Shown here piece after piece: positions 44,354 through 56,642 of a stretch of 64,000 nt of DNA. The DNA comes from Papio anubis (lineage: Eukaryota; Chordata; Mammalia; Primates; Cercopithecidae): assembly GCF_008728515.1 (NCBI RefSeq), contig NC_044984.1:86139277-86203276 (forward strand). Direction: 5' to 3'. The stretch's first letter is position 1, and each line of letters opens with the position of its first letter. The translations under genes were made by a program, and so were the position numbers. The notes beneath the pieces are model-generated. The model ran no database searches, was not told the origin of the DNA, and saw nothing but the letters and a program-made list of their open reading frames with translations.

Positions 44354-45548
44354 TCGTCATGTGCCACATAATGTTTTGGTCGATAATGAACCACACATAC
44401 AATGATGGTCTCATAAGATTATAATGGAGCTCAAAAATTTCTATGACCTAGTGACATTGTAGTAGTCATTGTACTATCATAGCGCAATGCATTATTCATG
44501 TGTTTGTAGTAAGGACGACATAAAAAAACCAGTTGTGCTGCCAGTTATACAAAAGTACAGCACACACAATTATGTACAGTGCACAATGCTTGATATGATA
44601 GTATCCAACTATATTACTGTTTGTGTATTTACTATCCTATACTTTTTATTGTTATTTTGGAGTATACTCCTTCTACTTATTAAAAAAAAAAATTTGTAAA
44701 CAGCTTCAGGCAAGTCCTTCAAGAGGTATTCCAGAAGAAGGCAGTGTTATCATACAAAAGGACAACTCTATATGTGTTATTGTCCCTAAATAACTTCCAG
44801 TGGGAGAAGATGTGGAGGTAGAAGGCAGTGACGTTAATTATCCTGACCCTGTGTAGGCCTGGGTCAATGCATATGTTTGTGTCTTAGTTTTTAACCAAAG
44901 AGTTTAAAAATGAAAAAATTAAAAATAGAGAAATGCTTATACAATCAGGATATAAATAAAATATTTTTTTACAACTATATAATTTGTGTTTTAAACTTAG
45001 TGCTATGACAAGAGTCAACAAATTTAAAAAATTAAAAAGCTTATGAAGTGAAAAGGGTACAGTAAGATAAGATTAACTTATTATTGAAGAAAAAAAATTA
45101 AATAAATTTAGTGTAGCATAAATGTACCATGTTTATAACATCTACAGTGGTGTACCATGATGTCCTAGGCCATCATATTCATTCACCACTCACTCACTCA
45201 CTGACCCAGAGCAACTTCCAGTCCTGTAAACTTCATTCATGGTAAGTGCCCTACACAGGTGTGTCATTTTTTATCTTTTGTACCATATTTTTACTGAAAC
45301 TTTTCTGTGTTTAGATAGGTTTAGATACACCAATGATTCCCATTGTGTTATAATTGCCTGCTATATTTAGTACAATAGCATTCTGTACAGGTTTGTAGTC
45401 TAGGAGCAATAGGCTATACCATACAGCCTAGATGTATAGTAGGCTATACCATTTAGGTTTGTGTAAGTACACTCTGATGTTCGCACATGATGAAATCACT
45501 TAAAGATGCATTTCTCAGCACTCTCCAACATTAAGTGACATGTGACTG
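44354..45548 (+). mobile_element. Tigger1 (MER2-family) DNA transposon, internally deleted
   Basis: Both terminal inverted ends are present (left 'cgtcatgtgccacataatg', right 'ttaagtgacatgtgactg') with TA at 44352-44353 and 45549-45550. The interior keeps the last part of the transposase frame ('caggcaagtccttcaagaggtattccagaagaaggc', 44708 onwards), with stop codons and lost reading frame, and the long 3' untranslated part ('ggagcaataggctatacc'). At about 1.2 kb, most of the transposase is deleted. Not functional. Confidence 0.92.
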
Positions 45549-45599
45549 TATTTAGAGTGCTCATAGTAGGTATCATTGCTTTCTGGTTCTCCCAGTGGA

Positions 45600-45662
45600 C
45601 ACAGTGAATATACATATGAAATATATATAATGAAATATATATGCATATATATATGCACACAA
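45600..45662. repeat. AT-rich TATA/TGCATA simple sequence
   Basis: Alternating 'atatat' and 'atgcatatatatatgcac' with short palindromes. Confidence 0.75.
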
Positions 45663-45949
45663 GTTTGCATTTCAAATGATAGATTTTAAATTGTTTTTTA
45701 TTTTAGAATGTTTTATATACTGAAAATATTTATTCCTATAAAATTAATAATGTGTTCAAATTAATAACAGAATTACTAAAATTTGAATTCTGCCAAATAT
45801 TTCAAAATAGATTGTTGTCTTTAGAATACATCTTGTTAGGTTTACACAGTACAAATAGCATATTTTAAATCACATGAAATAATCAGGGTTTTTCTATGTG
45901 GTTATTCTACACACAATATAAAATTTAGATCCATTTGCTTAATTTTCAT

Positions 45950-46800
45950 TCCATTTTACTGATTATTTTTATTTTGATTTGACTTAATTTTGTAAAATAT
46001 CAAAAGATTTCAAAATAAAAGCATAATGTAAGGTATACTCAGTAAAACCTTGCTTCTATTCTGGTTTCTCCATCACTTCTTCTCTCTCATCCTTTATCAT
46101 ATACACTAAACGATGTTTTGCATTTTCAGTTTTGCAGGGTTTTTTCACTTTCCAATTACCTTGGAGTCACCCAATATCAATATATAGAGATCTTCCTCAT
46201 TACGTTTTACAGAGGATTGGTACTATATTATAAGGGCATATTATAATTTATTGAACCAGTTCACTATGGATAGACATTTAGGTTGTTTCCAGGCTTTTGC
46301 TATTTTAAATAATGTCACAACCAATATCTTTGTACATAGATCATTTTATATTTTTGCAAGGGTATCTTGAGTTAGATTCCTAAGAGGAATTACTAAGTAA
46401 AAGAACAAAGATATTTATTTTCTGGATATTTCTAAATTTCCTTAGAAAGGCATTTTGCAATCCTACTAGCAATAAATGAAAGTGCTTGTTTCCCCAAAGC
46501 CTTGCCATAAAGTTTATGGTCAAAACTCATGATTTTTAGCAGTCTAATACATGAACAATCTTATCTCAGTGTGGTTTTTATTTGTCAATTTGTCATTATG
46601 AACAAATTTAAGCTGCTTGCTCCTATGTTTTGGAGTCATTTGTATTATTTTTATTGAGTTGTCAATTATTGTTATTTTTTGCTCACTCTAAAGAAACTCT
46701 TTTTATATTAGGGATTTTAACCATGTGTTAGTTAAAAATATTTTCTCAATTTGTCATTAATCATTGTATTTTGCTCATCAAGTTTTATTTATTTGTATGT
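45950..46800 (-). mobile_element. Old L1/HAL1-like LINE, antisense
   Basis: Antisense old L1 text: 'gaaccagttcactatggatagacatttaggttgtttccaggcttttgctattttaaataatgtcac', 'aagaggaattactaagtaaaag', 'atcttatctcagtgtggtttttatttg'. Confidence 0.7.
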
Positions 46801-47179
46801 AAAATGTTTTCAAACTACTTGTTGTAAATTTTCAAGTTCTCAGAAAGACTCAAAGCAATTGGAAAAGGTGAGAGAAATTGAGACAAATAAATTAGTCTGC
46901 AATATATTAGAAAATACAAACCAAGCTGCTTGAAACCTCAAAATTCTTACTTCCTAAAATATTATCTCTATTATAGCAAGAATTTTGTCAACTTTACCAC
47001 TGATTAATCCTCACTGCCCAAATGTTTATTTGGAATAACAAACAATTGTCAAATTAATCAACTAGTAATATTCTGTTAGTGTTTTATTTGTGTAAAAGAA
47101 TAGTAGGAAAAATCTTTTTGCAAATTCATCTTGCCTATTTTAATTTATTTTTTATGAAAGCATCAATTTCATTCTTCCT
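46801..47179. other. No recognised feature
   Basis: Unassigned. Confidence 0.4.
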
Positions 47180-47560
47180 CTATTAGTGGAAGTATAAATT
47201 GGAACCCTATTTATAAGGGAAAATGTGAAGTATCAGTTAAGCTTTTTATGTTCATATCCACCAACTTTAATGATCAATATTGACTCTAGTGTACTACTCA
47301 CATAGATACACCAAAAAGCATGCACAGAATATTCGTTGCATAACTGTAAATAATAGCAATACAATTGAGAACAATCTAGGTTTCATCAAGAGGGTATTGG
47401 ATATAATATCATTCAGCAGTTAAAAGTACAAGGGAGCTCTGTATAACTAACATACTCTATGTAAACTTTCCAAAATCGATTTGAAAATTTTAAAATAATT
47501 ATGTAACACAAAAAATGTACAGTAAAATGCCATTCTGCTCAAAAAATATTTTCATTTCCT
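47180..47560 (+). mobile_element. Old L1M 3' fragment, sense
   Basis: 'attagtggaagtataaattggaaccctat', 'tattcgttgcataactgtaaataatagcaatacaattgagaacaatctagg', 'gggtattggatataatatcattcagcag' follow the L1M end of ORF2. It faces the antisense copy at 45950-46800. Confidence 0.7.
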
Positions 47561-48104
47561 ACTATCAAGGTATTCTGCCAAGAAAAATGGCAAAATCCAA
47601 ATAAAACAATTTTAAAAATCAGTTTAAATGTATAAGACATCTACCAAGGCAGTAAGAACTTGAGCAATCAAGAACTCAGAGACAAAGGAAACAAAAAGAA
47701 GTAAATGTAATATTTAGCTCTGCTTTTCACCATAAAAAATTTGCTAGTTCTAATATGATAAACAAGAATCTAAAAATCTGAGCAGGACTTTCAGAGGTCT
47801 TAAGAGGTTAGGGTAATGGCAGTTGAAATTTAATATGTGCCAAGGAGAAAGGACTCTGACAAAACTCTGGGTTTCTGGTGGGGTCTCTGAAGGACTATGC
47901 CCATGATAATGGTGAACCTGAACAGACCAAGCCTTCACAAATACTGAAAACTAATTTGAATCAGCTTAATCCTGAATGGAATAATCTGATCTGTCTCAAG
48001 CTAAATTACCAGATGAAGAAAACAAATTATTTCTACAGAACGATAGCATCATTCAAGACTTCAATCCGCCACTATAACTTTTCAAACATTATTTCTGGCT
48101 GCAT
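47561..48104. other. No recognised feature
   Basis: Unassigned. Frames at 47750-47938 (minus) and 47878-48135 (plus) show no domain. Confidence 0.4.
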
Positions 48105-48160
48105 ACACACACACACACACACACACAGAAACTAAGTGTGTGTGTGTGTGTGTGTGTGTG
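48105..48160. repeat. (AC)11 - 9-base spacer - (GT)12 inverted microsatellites
   Basis: AC repeat 48105-48126, spacer 48127-48135, GT repeat 48136-48160. The two halves are perfect reverse complements over at least 22 bases, so a single strand can fold into a long hairpin. Confidence 0.97.
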
Positions 48161-48453
48161 GAGAACCAAGAGAAAACCAGCAGTAAAAACACACCCATAA
48201 GATATCCACAATTGTAGTTATCAACCATTGAATTAAATTACTATGATTAATACATGTTCAAGAAATAGAAGACAAGGTAAAAATTTCATCAGAGAAATGT
48301 AAGCCATTTTTAAACAGCAAACAAATTTTGTAACTGATTAACACAGTAACCAAATTACAACTTTAATGTGTGTGTTAAAAGTACACAAGCCAAAGCAAAA
48401 TGATTAGATTAAAAAATGAAGAAAAGATAAAAAATATACAGAATATATTATTT
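48161..48453. other. No recognised feature
   Basis: Unassigned. Confidence 0.4.
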
Positions 48454-48848
48454 TCTTAGTCTGTTTAAGCTACTATAACAAAATACCAGAGACTAGGCAA
48501 TTTGTAACTACCCAGAAAGTTATTTCTCACAGTTCTGGAGACTAGTAAGTCCAAGGTCAAGGTGCCAACATCTGGTGTCTGGTGAGGGTCCAATCTGCTT
48601 CCAACATGGCACCTTGAACACTGTGTCCTCCAGAAGGGAGATCACTGTGTTCTCTCATGGCAGAAGGTTAAGGGCAAAAAGGAACAAAGTCCCTCCATCA
48701 AGCTCCTTTATAAGGGCACCTAATCCCATTCATGAGGGCAGAGCCTTACAACTCAATCACCTCCAAGGATTATACCTCTCAATACTATTAAATTGGGAAT
48801 TAAACTTCATAAATGTATAGAGGGTACAATAACCTTCAAATTATAGCA
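48454..48848 (-). mobile_element. MaLR (MST/MLT1-type) solo LTR, antisense
   Basis: 'cttagtctgtttaagctactataacaaaataccagagactagg', 'tcacagttctggagactagtaagtccaaggtcaaggtgcc', 'ggtgtctggtgagggtcc', 'ctcctttataagggcacctaatcccattcatgagggcagagcc', to 'caaattatagca'. Confidence 0.75.
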
Positions 48849-48879
48849 ACAGCCAAATGATGTAACACACGTATTAAAC

Positions 48880-49335
48880 TCCCAAAAAAATGTAGAGAGA
48901 TATTGGAACAAAAGAAGTTTAAGAAAAATGTAATGGTCAAGATTTTTCCCCGATCAAGAAAAGATATCAAGTCACAATTTCAAGAAGGAATATAAATCTA
49001 AAGTTAAATAATCATAAAGAATGACACATTTAGACACACTACAGTCATACTGCTGAAAACCAAAGACAAAGCGAACATCTTAAATGTAGGCAGAGAGTGC
49101 CAGGAATGTAACACTTTCCTAGAATCAACAAAATAAAAACCAGAAGTCAATGGAATGAGATCTTCAAAGTACTAGAGGAAAATACCAATCTAGAATTCTA
49201 TACCTGGTAAATATTCATATTTTATAAGTAAAGGTAAAATAGAACACTTTCATAGAAATAAAAAGTAAAATAATTAATCATTAGTTCCACACTAGAGGAA
49301 ATACCAAAAGACAAAAGAAAAACAATCCCCAGTTA
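48880..49335 (+). mobile_element. Old L1M/HAL1-type LINE fragment, sense
   Basis: 'acactacagtcatactgctgaaaaccaaagacaaagcg', 'ccagaagtcaatggaatgagatcttcaaagtactagaggaaaataccaatctagaattctatacctgg', 'ccacactagaggaaataccaaaag' correspond to the ORF1-end region of old L1/HAL1 elements. Confidence 0.65.
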
Positions 49336-49359
49336 GAAGTTTATATATACAGAAAAAAA

Positions 49360-50837
49360 GGAAGAGCAATGATTTTGGTACCAGGAAGTATAATTGTAAT
49401 GAAACAAATATCTAACAATCTGGAAGTGGCTTTGGAATTGAGCAATGGGTAGAGGCTGGAAGAATTTTGAGGGGTATGATAGAAAAAGCCTAGATTTTGG
49501 TGAAGGCTCAAAGGAAATGAAGACTATAGTAGAGAAAACTGTTACTATCTTAAAGAATACATATATTCCCATGAGCACAGTGTTCATGGTATAGATATGA
49601 ATATTAAAGACAGGTGCTCAGAAACAAATTATGAACATGTTATTGAAAACTCTAGGAAAGGTAATCTGTATTATATAGTGGCATATCTTAGCTAAATTGT
49701 GTCTTAATGTTGCTTGGGAAGCAGAAGTTGTAAGCCATTTTTACGACTTACATACTTATATTATTTAGCTGAAAATATTTTCAAACAAAATTTTGAAGGT
49801 GTGGCCTGATTTCTTGTTGCCATTCAGAATAAAATGTGAGAAGAAAAAGATAAATTGAAGAAGAGACCATTAAGCACAAAGAAACCAGCACCTGATGATT
49901 AAAAAAAAATCACATCTATTCAGATTCCAAAACGTGCTAATGTTGAGAGATTCACTGTTAGAGAAATTGTGCTCTGAAGACAACGAAAAGATGAGACTGA
50001 AAGATTTTTGCTGAAGAGATTATGTGTGTGACTCTTGGGGTCCCCTCAACCATCTCAGCAGAAGCCAGAAACAGAAATGGAGGTATCTGGGAAAGACCTG
50101 TAGAGGATCCTCTTGTCTAATGGTGTGAAACCTTATGATATATGTGGGAGACCGACAAGACTGTTGAGAAAATTTTATCAGCAGAAACATTGCCAATTTA
50201 AACTAAAAGGGATTTCACAAAGTGAAAGAAGACTATCAGACTTCCAAAATTTTACAGTCAGGAAAAGGACTGATAGTGCTACTCAACTGCAAACATGTGC
50301 TACACTTTAATGGTAAGAAGGACTCAGAGGTCAGAGGTGCAGAAACAGAGGCAGAGGCCAATAGAGCTGCCATGGAAGCAGAGGCAGAGACTGTGGAGGA
50401 AAGTAGGCCCTGAAGATAGAGACTTAAGCCACAGAGCTTAAGCCTCAGACCTTGAAACATAATGAAACTTAGCCTACTAGATGCCAACTTTCTTGGAACC
50501 AGTGATCCTTTTATTTCAATTTCTCCCTCTTGGGAGGTTAGTGTCTATCATATGTCTGTCCTACTGTTATACTTTGAAAGCAGGTGGTTTATTTTTAAGT
50601 TTCATATATCCATAGATGGAAAGATATTTTTCCATAGGATAGATTATGCCTGGAATCTTAGCCATACTTAATTTAGCTTATTTAAATAACTAAGTTTTGA
50701 CTTTTGGGCTAACAATTTTTAGATGAGATTTTTAACTAAGAGGAGATGCTATGATAAGTTGAAACTTTGATGAATGTTGGGATGGGATTAATGTGTTTTG
50801 CATGTGGGATGGACATGAGTATTTGGGGGAGAATGGA
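49360..50837 (+). mobile_element. MaLR internal region (MST/MLT1-int type), sense
   Basis: About 1.5 kb in MaLR-internal order: 'aatctggaagtggctttggaattgagcaatgggtagaggctgg', 'aaattgtgtcttaatg', 'ggtgtggcctgatttcttgttgcc', 'agcagaagccagaaacagaaatggagg', 'tcagacttccaaaattttacagtcagg', 'gggatgggattaatgtgttttgcatgtgggatggacatgag'. MaLR internals are non-autonomous relatives of ERVL with degraded reading frames; frames at 50113-50413 are remnants only. No 5' LTR in the same orientation precedes it. Confidence 0.88.
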
Positions 50838-50880
50838 CTGTTATGAGTATGATTTTGTCTCTCCAAAATTCATATTCTCT
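50838..50880 (+). mobile_element. Start of a truncated 3' MaLR LTR
   Basis: 'ctgttatgagtatgattttgtctctccaaaattcatattct' is the first ~40 bases of an MLT1-type LTR, directly after the internal region. The rest of the LTR is missing. Confidence 0.75.
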
Positions 50881-51039
50881 TTTCTTTCTATACTCCCTCC
50901 TTTGGTGAACTTGCAGCCTTATAGTGTCAGTACAGTGATGACTTTCAACTTCTAATCTCCTATCTAGGCTTCCATTCTGAACTTCAGATATACACACATA
51001 TCTGTCTACTGAACATCTCCACTTGTCTAAAACAGCCTT

Positions 51040-51822
51040 CCTAATTTTCTCTGACCTCCTTCAGCCTTTCCAAACAGTTAATAACAATTGTATTCTTCCA
51101 GTGGCTGCAGAGTTTAAAAAATGGCTGTCTGTCCTTTTCCTTCCCACATGTAATGCATCAACAAGTTCTCCTGTCTTTAGCTTCAAAATAGCCTCTGTAT
51201 TGGTCTACTTTTCAGTCTTTCCTGTAACAATTTGGTCCAAGAGCACATAATCTCTTACTTGCATTATTGAAAAAGCTTCCAGACTTTGTTTACACCTTTG
51301 TCCTCCCTATTGTATATTCTCAAGACAGTAACTAAAATAGTTCTGTTTAAAGGTTGATCACATTATTTTGTTTTCTTGCTAAAACCTTCAAATGACTTCA
51401 CATTTCATTACAAGTAAAAGCTAATATCATTCCATTGGCTTATAAGACCCTTCACAATCCAGTGCACTCCCACATACTCCTCTGACTTTGTGTCTTACTA
51501 CTCTCCTCCTTGCAGAAATTTCTTCTAAAATGACTGGTTTCCTTCATGTCATTGAGATATAGTAGGTAGTGTTCTTTAGGGTCTTTCTAATTGCTCCTCC
51601 CTCTGACTGGTTTTCCTTTCCAAAAACAGGAACACAATTCATGTGCTCATCTCTGTTAGACCTTTATTCTATATTAACCATATAAATGAGGACTTCATAT
51701 CTACTCTGGGAAAATTGTAACACCAAACTCCAAATTCTGTCTTTCTGAGCTTTTTTCTCCTGAACGTGAATTGTCTACATGGACTTAACATATTATATAT
51801 TTATTTATTTTGCTTATCAGTG

Positions 51823-51857
<35 letters not shown>

Positions 51858-52010
51858 CTCTAAGAACTGTTGAAGGCTGTGATTTCTATTTATTTTCTAA
51901 CTACTGTCTATATTTATTTCACCTAGAGTAGTGCCTGCCACAGAGCATATACGTTGTTGAAACAGTAAATATATATTGTTGAGTAAATGATTGAAGGAAT
52001 TAATGAAGTG
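51040..52010 (+). repeat. Long L2 LINE 3' region, sense
   Basis: Nearly 1 kb in L2 order: 'gttctgtttaaaggttgatcacattattttg', 'aaccttcaaatgacttcacatttcattacaagtaaaagc', 'tcttactactctcctccttgcag', 'ttatatatttatttattttgc', 'cacctagagtagtgcctgccacagagcatatacg', to 'gttgagtaaatgattgaagg'. A CA microsatellite is embedded at 51825-51854. Confidence 0.75.
51825..51854. repeat. (CA)15 microsatellite inside L2
   Basis: Uninterrupted CA dinucleotides, 30 bases. Confidence 0.97.
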
Positions 52011-52261
52011 AATAGAGGAACATCTTTTTCTGGAAAGTCCTGTTACATTGAGGGTTTATTTTTGTGTCACTACTCCTAGCCCTAAAGCTATTTTATTTCT
52101 CATTTGTTACTTTGCAGGTGAATTCATATTTTACACCTCTTAAATTACAATTACTCTGATTTATTTTTTCTTTTAAGCTAACCACAATGAGGAACAAACA
52201 AAAACTTATTTGGTTCAAGAAAGAAAAAAAAAACATATTGCACAATGAAAATGACTAACAC

Positions 52262-52505
52262 AAACCAGGCACAATGGCTCATGCCTGTAATCCCAGCGCT
52301 TTGGAAAGCCAAGGCAGGCGAATCGCTTGAACCTAGGAGTTTGAGATCAGCCTGGGCAACATAGTGAAATCTCTTCTCTACAAAAATTAGAAACATTAGC
52401 CAGGCATGGTGGTGCACACCTTTAGTTCTAGCTGCTCTGGAGGCTGAGGTGGAAAGATGGCTTGAGCTTGGGAGGTAGAGGAGGTTTCAGAGAGCCAAGA
52501 TCAAA
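52262..52505 (+). mobile_element. AluJ element lacking its 3' end, sense
   Basis: Left arm complete ('ccaggcacaatggctcatgcc ... ctcttctctacaaaaatt'). The right arm stops after 'gagagccaagatc'; about the last 50 bases and the A-tail are absent and unrelated sequence follows. Confidence 0.9.
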
Positions 52506-52599
52506 GTTACATAGCCATTCTGTGGTACAAAATGAATTTAAAGTTAGGAAATGTAGCCCCAGAGTCAGTGTACTTAGTATCATCACTATAAGGCCTCTA

Positions 52600-52735
52600 T
52601 ATTTTTATATTATAGAAAGTATTATTATTCTCATATTAAAAATGAGTGAATTGAGGCATTAGATGTTAAAAACTTCCACTTTATAAAGCCAGTACACATA
52701 ACCAAAGACAAACCCAGGCTTTTATCCACAATGTA
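52600..52735 (-). repeat. MIR fragment, antisense
   Basis: 'attattctcatattaaaaatgagtgaattgaggcattag' and 'acataaccaaagacaaacccaggc' suggest antisense MIR. Confidence 0.5.
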
Positions 52736-52799
52736 TACCAACTCTCACTACATTATTCTCTAGGAACAGATGAACACTGTAATGTGCTTTAGTGCTTGA

Positions 52800-52965
52800 T
52801 AAATTATTCCGTCCATGTATCCATCTATCGGTTCATCCAGATAGTTATCACATATTTATTGAGCACCTATTACGGCAACAGATTCTGTGCTTGATGCTGG
52901 GAAATCAGAAGTGAACAGAACAGACACAATCCTAGCCTTCATGGTGTTTATAATCTAGAAAAGTA
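52800..52965 (-). repeat. L2 3' end, antisense
   Basis: 'catatttattgagcacctattacggcaacagattctgtgcttgatgctgggaaatcagaagtgaacagaacagacacaatcctagccttcatggtgtttataatctag' is a clear antisense L2 terminus. Confidence 0.82.
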
Positions 52966-55541
52966 ATATTTGGTGGTACTTAAACAATTAAGAACATGGC
53001 AACTACCCCAAACATTCATAGTAAGCTATTTATCATAATGGCATATTTTGGTGCCTTAAAAAATGTTTCAAATTTATAACTCTCCCACACTTATCAATTT
53101 TTCACATAAGCAGCTATACTAATCATACATTTTGTCCAGTATTAATTGTCTTTTTGATAATATAGGTCAATGATTAGCCTTCACAGAGATCAAGACAGTA
53201 ACTGGGAAAAGCAATATATTATTTTATTTCTGGTTAAAAAACCTCCTAACTGGAAACAACTACAGGCCCCTGAGAAACTGCATGTTTAAGCCCTGAGTAC
53301 ATCTATTTTCAGAGCATTTTTACTCATGGAAAATTAGATGCCTTTTTGTAGTAATCCCTGAGAATGGACATTGTAAATATAGTACAATGACACTTAGGAT
53401 TCCTATGAAAAGGAAAACAAATAAATAATTTGCCTTCAGCTAAGGGTATCAGTAAGTAAACGGTTTGCATAAAACCATGTGCAATTATAGCTCTTCCGAT
53501 ATTTTGGAACTCTTCTAAATATTTATGTTCTTACAGAGGTCAAGAGGTGAAAGGCATTACATATGTTGTCCTACTGCATAATCGTATCAAGGCAGTGTTA
53601 CTTCTAATACTGTCCTGTGGTTGGTGAAATGTGGAGGCGAACCATCTGTCATCAATAATGCTGTCAAGAAGATCTGGAAAGCATTTGATCGGTTTTTGGC
53701 AGTGTACTATCTGTTAAAATATTGTTGGAGGCAAACCTGGGAAGTTCTGATGCATTTAAAGGAGACACAAATGTTTCAGCACATGGGCAGCCTGATACTG
53801 GGAAGGCAAAGTGTTTTATTTAGAAGAGGCACAGATTTCAGTGCAAGTCAATAAAGAAAAGAAGTAGTGCTGTGTTTGTATATTCGAGCATATATGCTAG
53901 GCTCCACAATGGAGCACTTTTAGGCGCTCTGAAAAGATGGCATTGGAAAGGAGCATCTGTTGAACATATTAGGGAAAACTCCTTTAGTATTGAAGAGAAA
54001 ACTGGTCCATAAGGGAGATTAGAATGAAGGCCTGATGAAAAATTAGGCTTAAGGAGTCACAGAAGTAAGCTTCTGCTTATCAGCACCAGAGAAAGGATTT
54101 TGGTGAAATGATGCCACTTCAGACACCAAGGTGCTAACACCAGGTCAGAAGAAAGAGGAGAAAAGTTGGGATGGAAGTTGGGCGGGGATAAAAAGGAGGA
54201 ATATGAAGAATGAAAAATTCATTTAAAGGTGAGACATCGATCATTTATAAGAAGGGCTCTAGGTGCCAGCAGAACTAAGCCGATCATGGACACCAAACAG
54301 CTACTTACCTCACAATCTACCAGGCTCAACCTTCAAAGGATTTCTAAGTTTGTTTCTTAAGTTATTTGGAAGTTGCAAAAATTCATCAGATGCATCTATG
54401 CTAGTAAGCAAGCCTAATAAGCACGCAAGCACAAATATTTCAAACCAAATTGATTTTTATATACAGAAAACTGACAGTGAGTGCCTAAATTAATCTGTGG
54501 TTACTATGTTGTATCAGTGGACTGTGATTATGAGCAGTTTATAATTAAATGTTAGAGACATTTTCGGTGAAAAAAATGAATTGTGAGAGAGAAAAATTAT
54601 GCCACTTGGTGATTTTCCTCCATTTATAATGGCTTTGTAAGAAATCATTTATACTCTTAAAAAGTAACTTGGGTTGATGGGAAGAACCCTGGCATTAAAT
54701 AAAACAAAAAGCAAAATTTTGTTTTTGGTTGAAGGGGTATGGTTAACTCTCCGTGGAATGTACACAAGTACGTATCTCGGTTTTTTTTCTTTTTATAAAA
54801 TGGGGATAATAATACTGATTTTATTGATTTTTATAGTAAAGATTTTCTGTGAAAAGTTTTTAAGCAAATATTTAATGTAAAGTCAAATCAAGTTAAAGCT
54901 TGATTTGAATTTTCTTAAATAGCATATGTTATATACATGTATATATGCATATATGGTAGGTAATAATTATCCTATAAATGAGACATCTGTCTTCCTGGGA
55001 ACTTATATGAAAGGGATAAACAGTCCTCAATCTGTATTGACTTGATGAAGCCTGATTGGAAGATGGAAAATGACTTAAATGTGTTCAGAAATACAGGCCC
55101 TTCTAGTTTATATTGCTTTACATTTAATTTATCATTCATATTTATATGTCTTTCAGATAATTATTAATATATTTCAGGGAAGTATATTTATGTATACTTA
55201 TAATTAAGTATGCATATTTCTAGATCCATTTGTAAAACAGAAAGTCTTTTGCCACTGATAAAAAGAATGAGGATTGTTTCATCTACATATTTCAAGTGCC
55301 TTTGATTGCCAAATCATTAGTAATGATCTAAAGAGAGAACTACATGAGAGAAGATGGAAAATGTCTCTATCATCAATCTTTCACACACTCAAAGGGAGGA
55401 AAAAAGAATGTTTTCTTTCAACATTAGTATATACCTTGGGGACATGATGCTTTATCAAGTAAAGGCAAGAGGAATTCAATATCACCAGTGGAAAACAGAA
55501 AGTAATGAAGAAAAAGCAATGTCTTGTGGGATTTGCACGTG
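52966..55541. other. Long stretch without recognised repeats
   Basis: About 2.6 kb. No repeat family recognised. Frames of 68-77 codons (53621-53854, 54263-54493, 54674-54880) show no domains. Small AT palindromes ('atacatgtat', 'atatgcatat') occur near 54932-54955. Confidence 0.45.
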
Positions 55542-55558
55542 ACACACACACACACACC
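55542..55558. repeat. (AC)8 microsatellite
   Basis: Short AC repeat ending in CCCC. Confidence 0.9.
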
Positions 55559-56296
55559 CCTTCCTGATTAACTACCTTTTCTTTTAACACAATTCTGAAA
55601 CACCTTCTTAAGTAATGAGTAGTGTGCTAAGAAATAAAGATTGATTTTACTCTTGTTTTAGATTAAGTGTTAAAACACACATATGCTCACAAAATAAATC
55701 CACCAACTGCCCCAAATTATGTGCTGCTGCTGCACTGCCAAACCAAACAAAATTTATTTTGAGATTTATTTTTGAACTACTGTTTTCTTTCAGAAGTAAG
55801 AAAAACCCAGGGTTTGCTTTACTTATGTATGTATTTGCATATGTTACAGTAAAGACAGATCTCTAGCCACCCCGTGGCAGGGAAGAATCTTTAGCAAACT
55901 CAGAAACATTTCTATTCCCTTTAGTAATTAATTAATGCCTTCTCTCTTGATTATAGCTTTAGTAAATGAAAATATCTTTCATTTTTACTAGTATATTTGA
56001 ACTTTGTACATTTCCTATACTCTAGAATCAAAATAGACAGTTTTGTTTAAACAATAAGAAACTAAGAAACATCACCCTGGGAATACGCATATAATATTAC
56101 TACATCAAGCAGCATAAACCATCCAAAAAATTAATAGTTGAATTTTATTGTAATGAATACATTGTTATCACATTTCAGATTGCAGGAGCTGAAGAAAAGC
56201 AATCAGAATCCATATTTTTCTCAGTAGTAAATTAGCAAGGGAAAATGAATGAACTGAAGCAATTATGCAAATAGAGGAGATTTTATAAACATGACA
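55559..56296. other. No recognised feature
   Basis: Unassigned AT-rich sequence. Confidence 0.4.
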
Positions 56297-56495
56297 GCCA
56301 ATGTTCAGTGAGCACTTACTATGTGCCAGGCGCTGTCTTAAGCACTTCACATGTTTCCATTGATTTAATCCTCACAACAGCAATCATGTAAAGTCACAGA
56401 AAAACAAAAGGGCAAGTAACTCTATCAAGGTCATCTAGTTGCTAGAGCCAAGATTCAGACTCAGGCGCTGGGTGATTCCAGGACTTCTGGGCCAC
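56297..56495 (-). repeat. MIR SINE, antisense, well preserved
   Basis: 'gacagccaatgttcagtgagcacttactatgtgccaggcgctgtcttaagcacttcacatg', 'tttaatcctcacaacagc', 'aggtcatctagttgctagagccaagattcagactcagg' is among the best preserved MIRs in the window. Confidence 0.93.
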
Positions 56496-56642
56496 AAACA
56501 CACCTTTGCAAGCAAACATTTCCAAGTTCAAGCTCATAAATTGTATTTATAACTTGTTTGGTGGTGTTGTGTTTTAGAAATGTGTGTGTAGAGAGAGAAT
56601 CAATGAAATGTTTCAGATGAGAAGAGATATTTGTTGACTGTT

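Noticed and set aside
53621..53854. Possible processed pseudogene exon around a 77-codon frame
   Set aside because: No recognisable protein similarity, no A-tail and no TSD could be found by eye.
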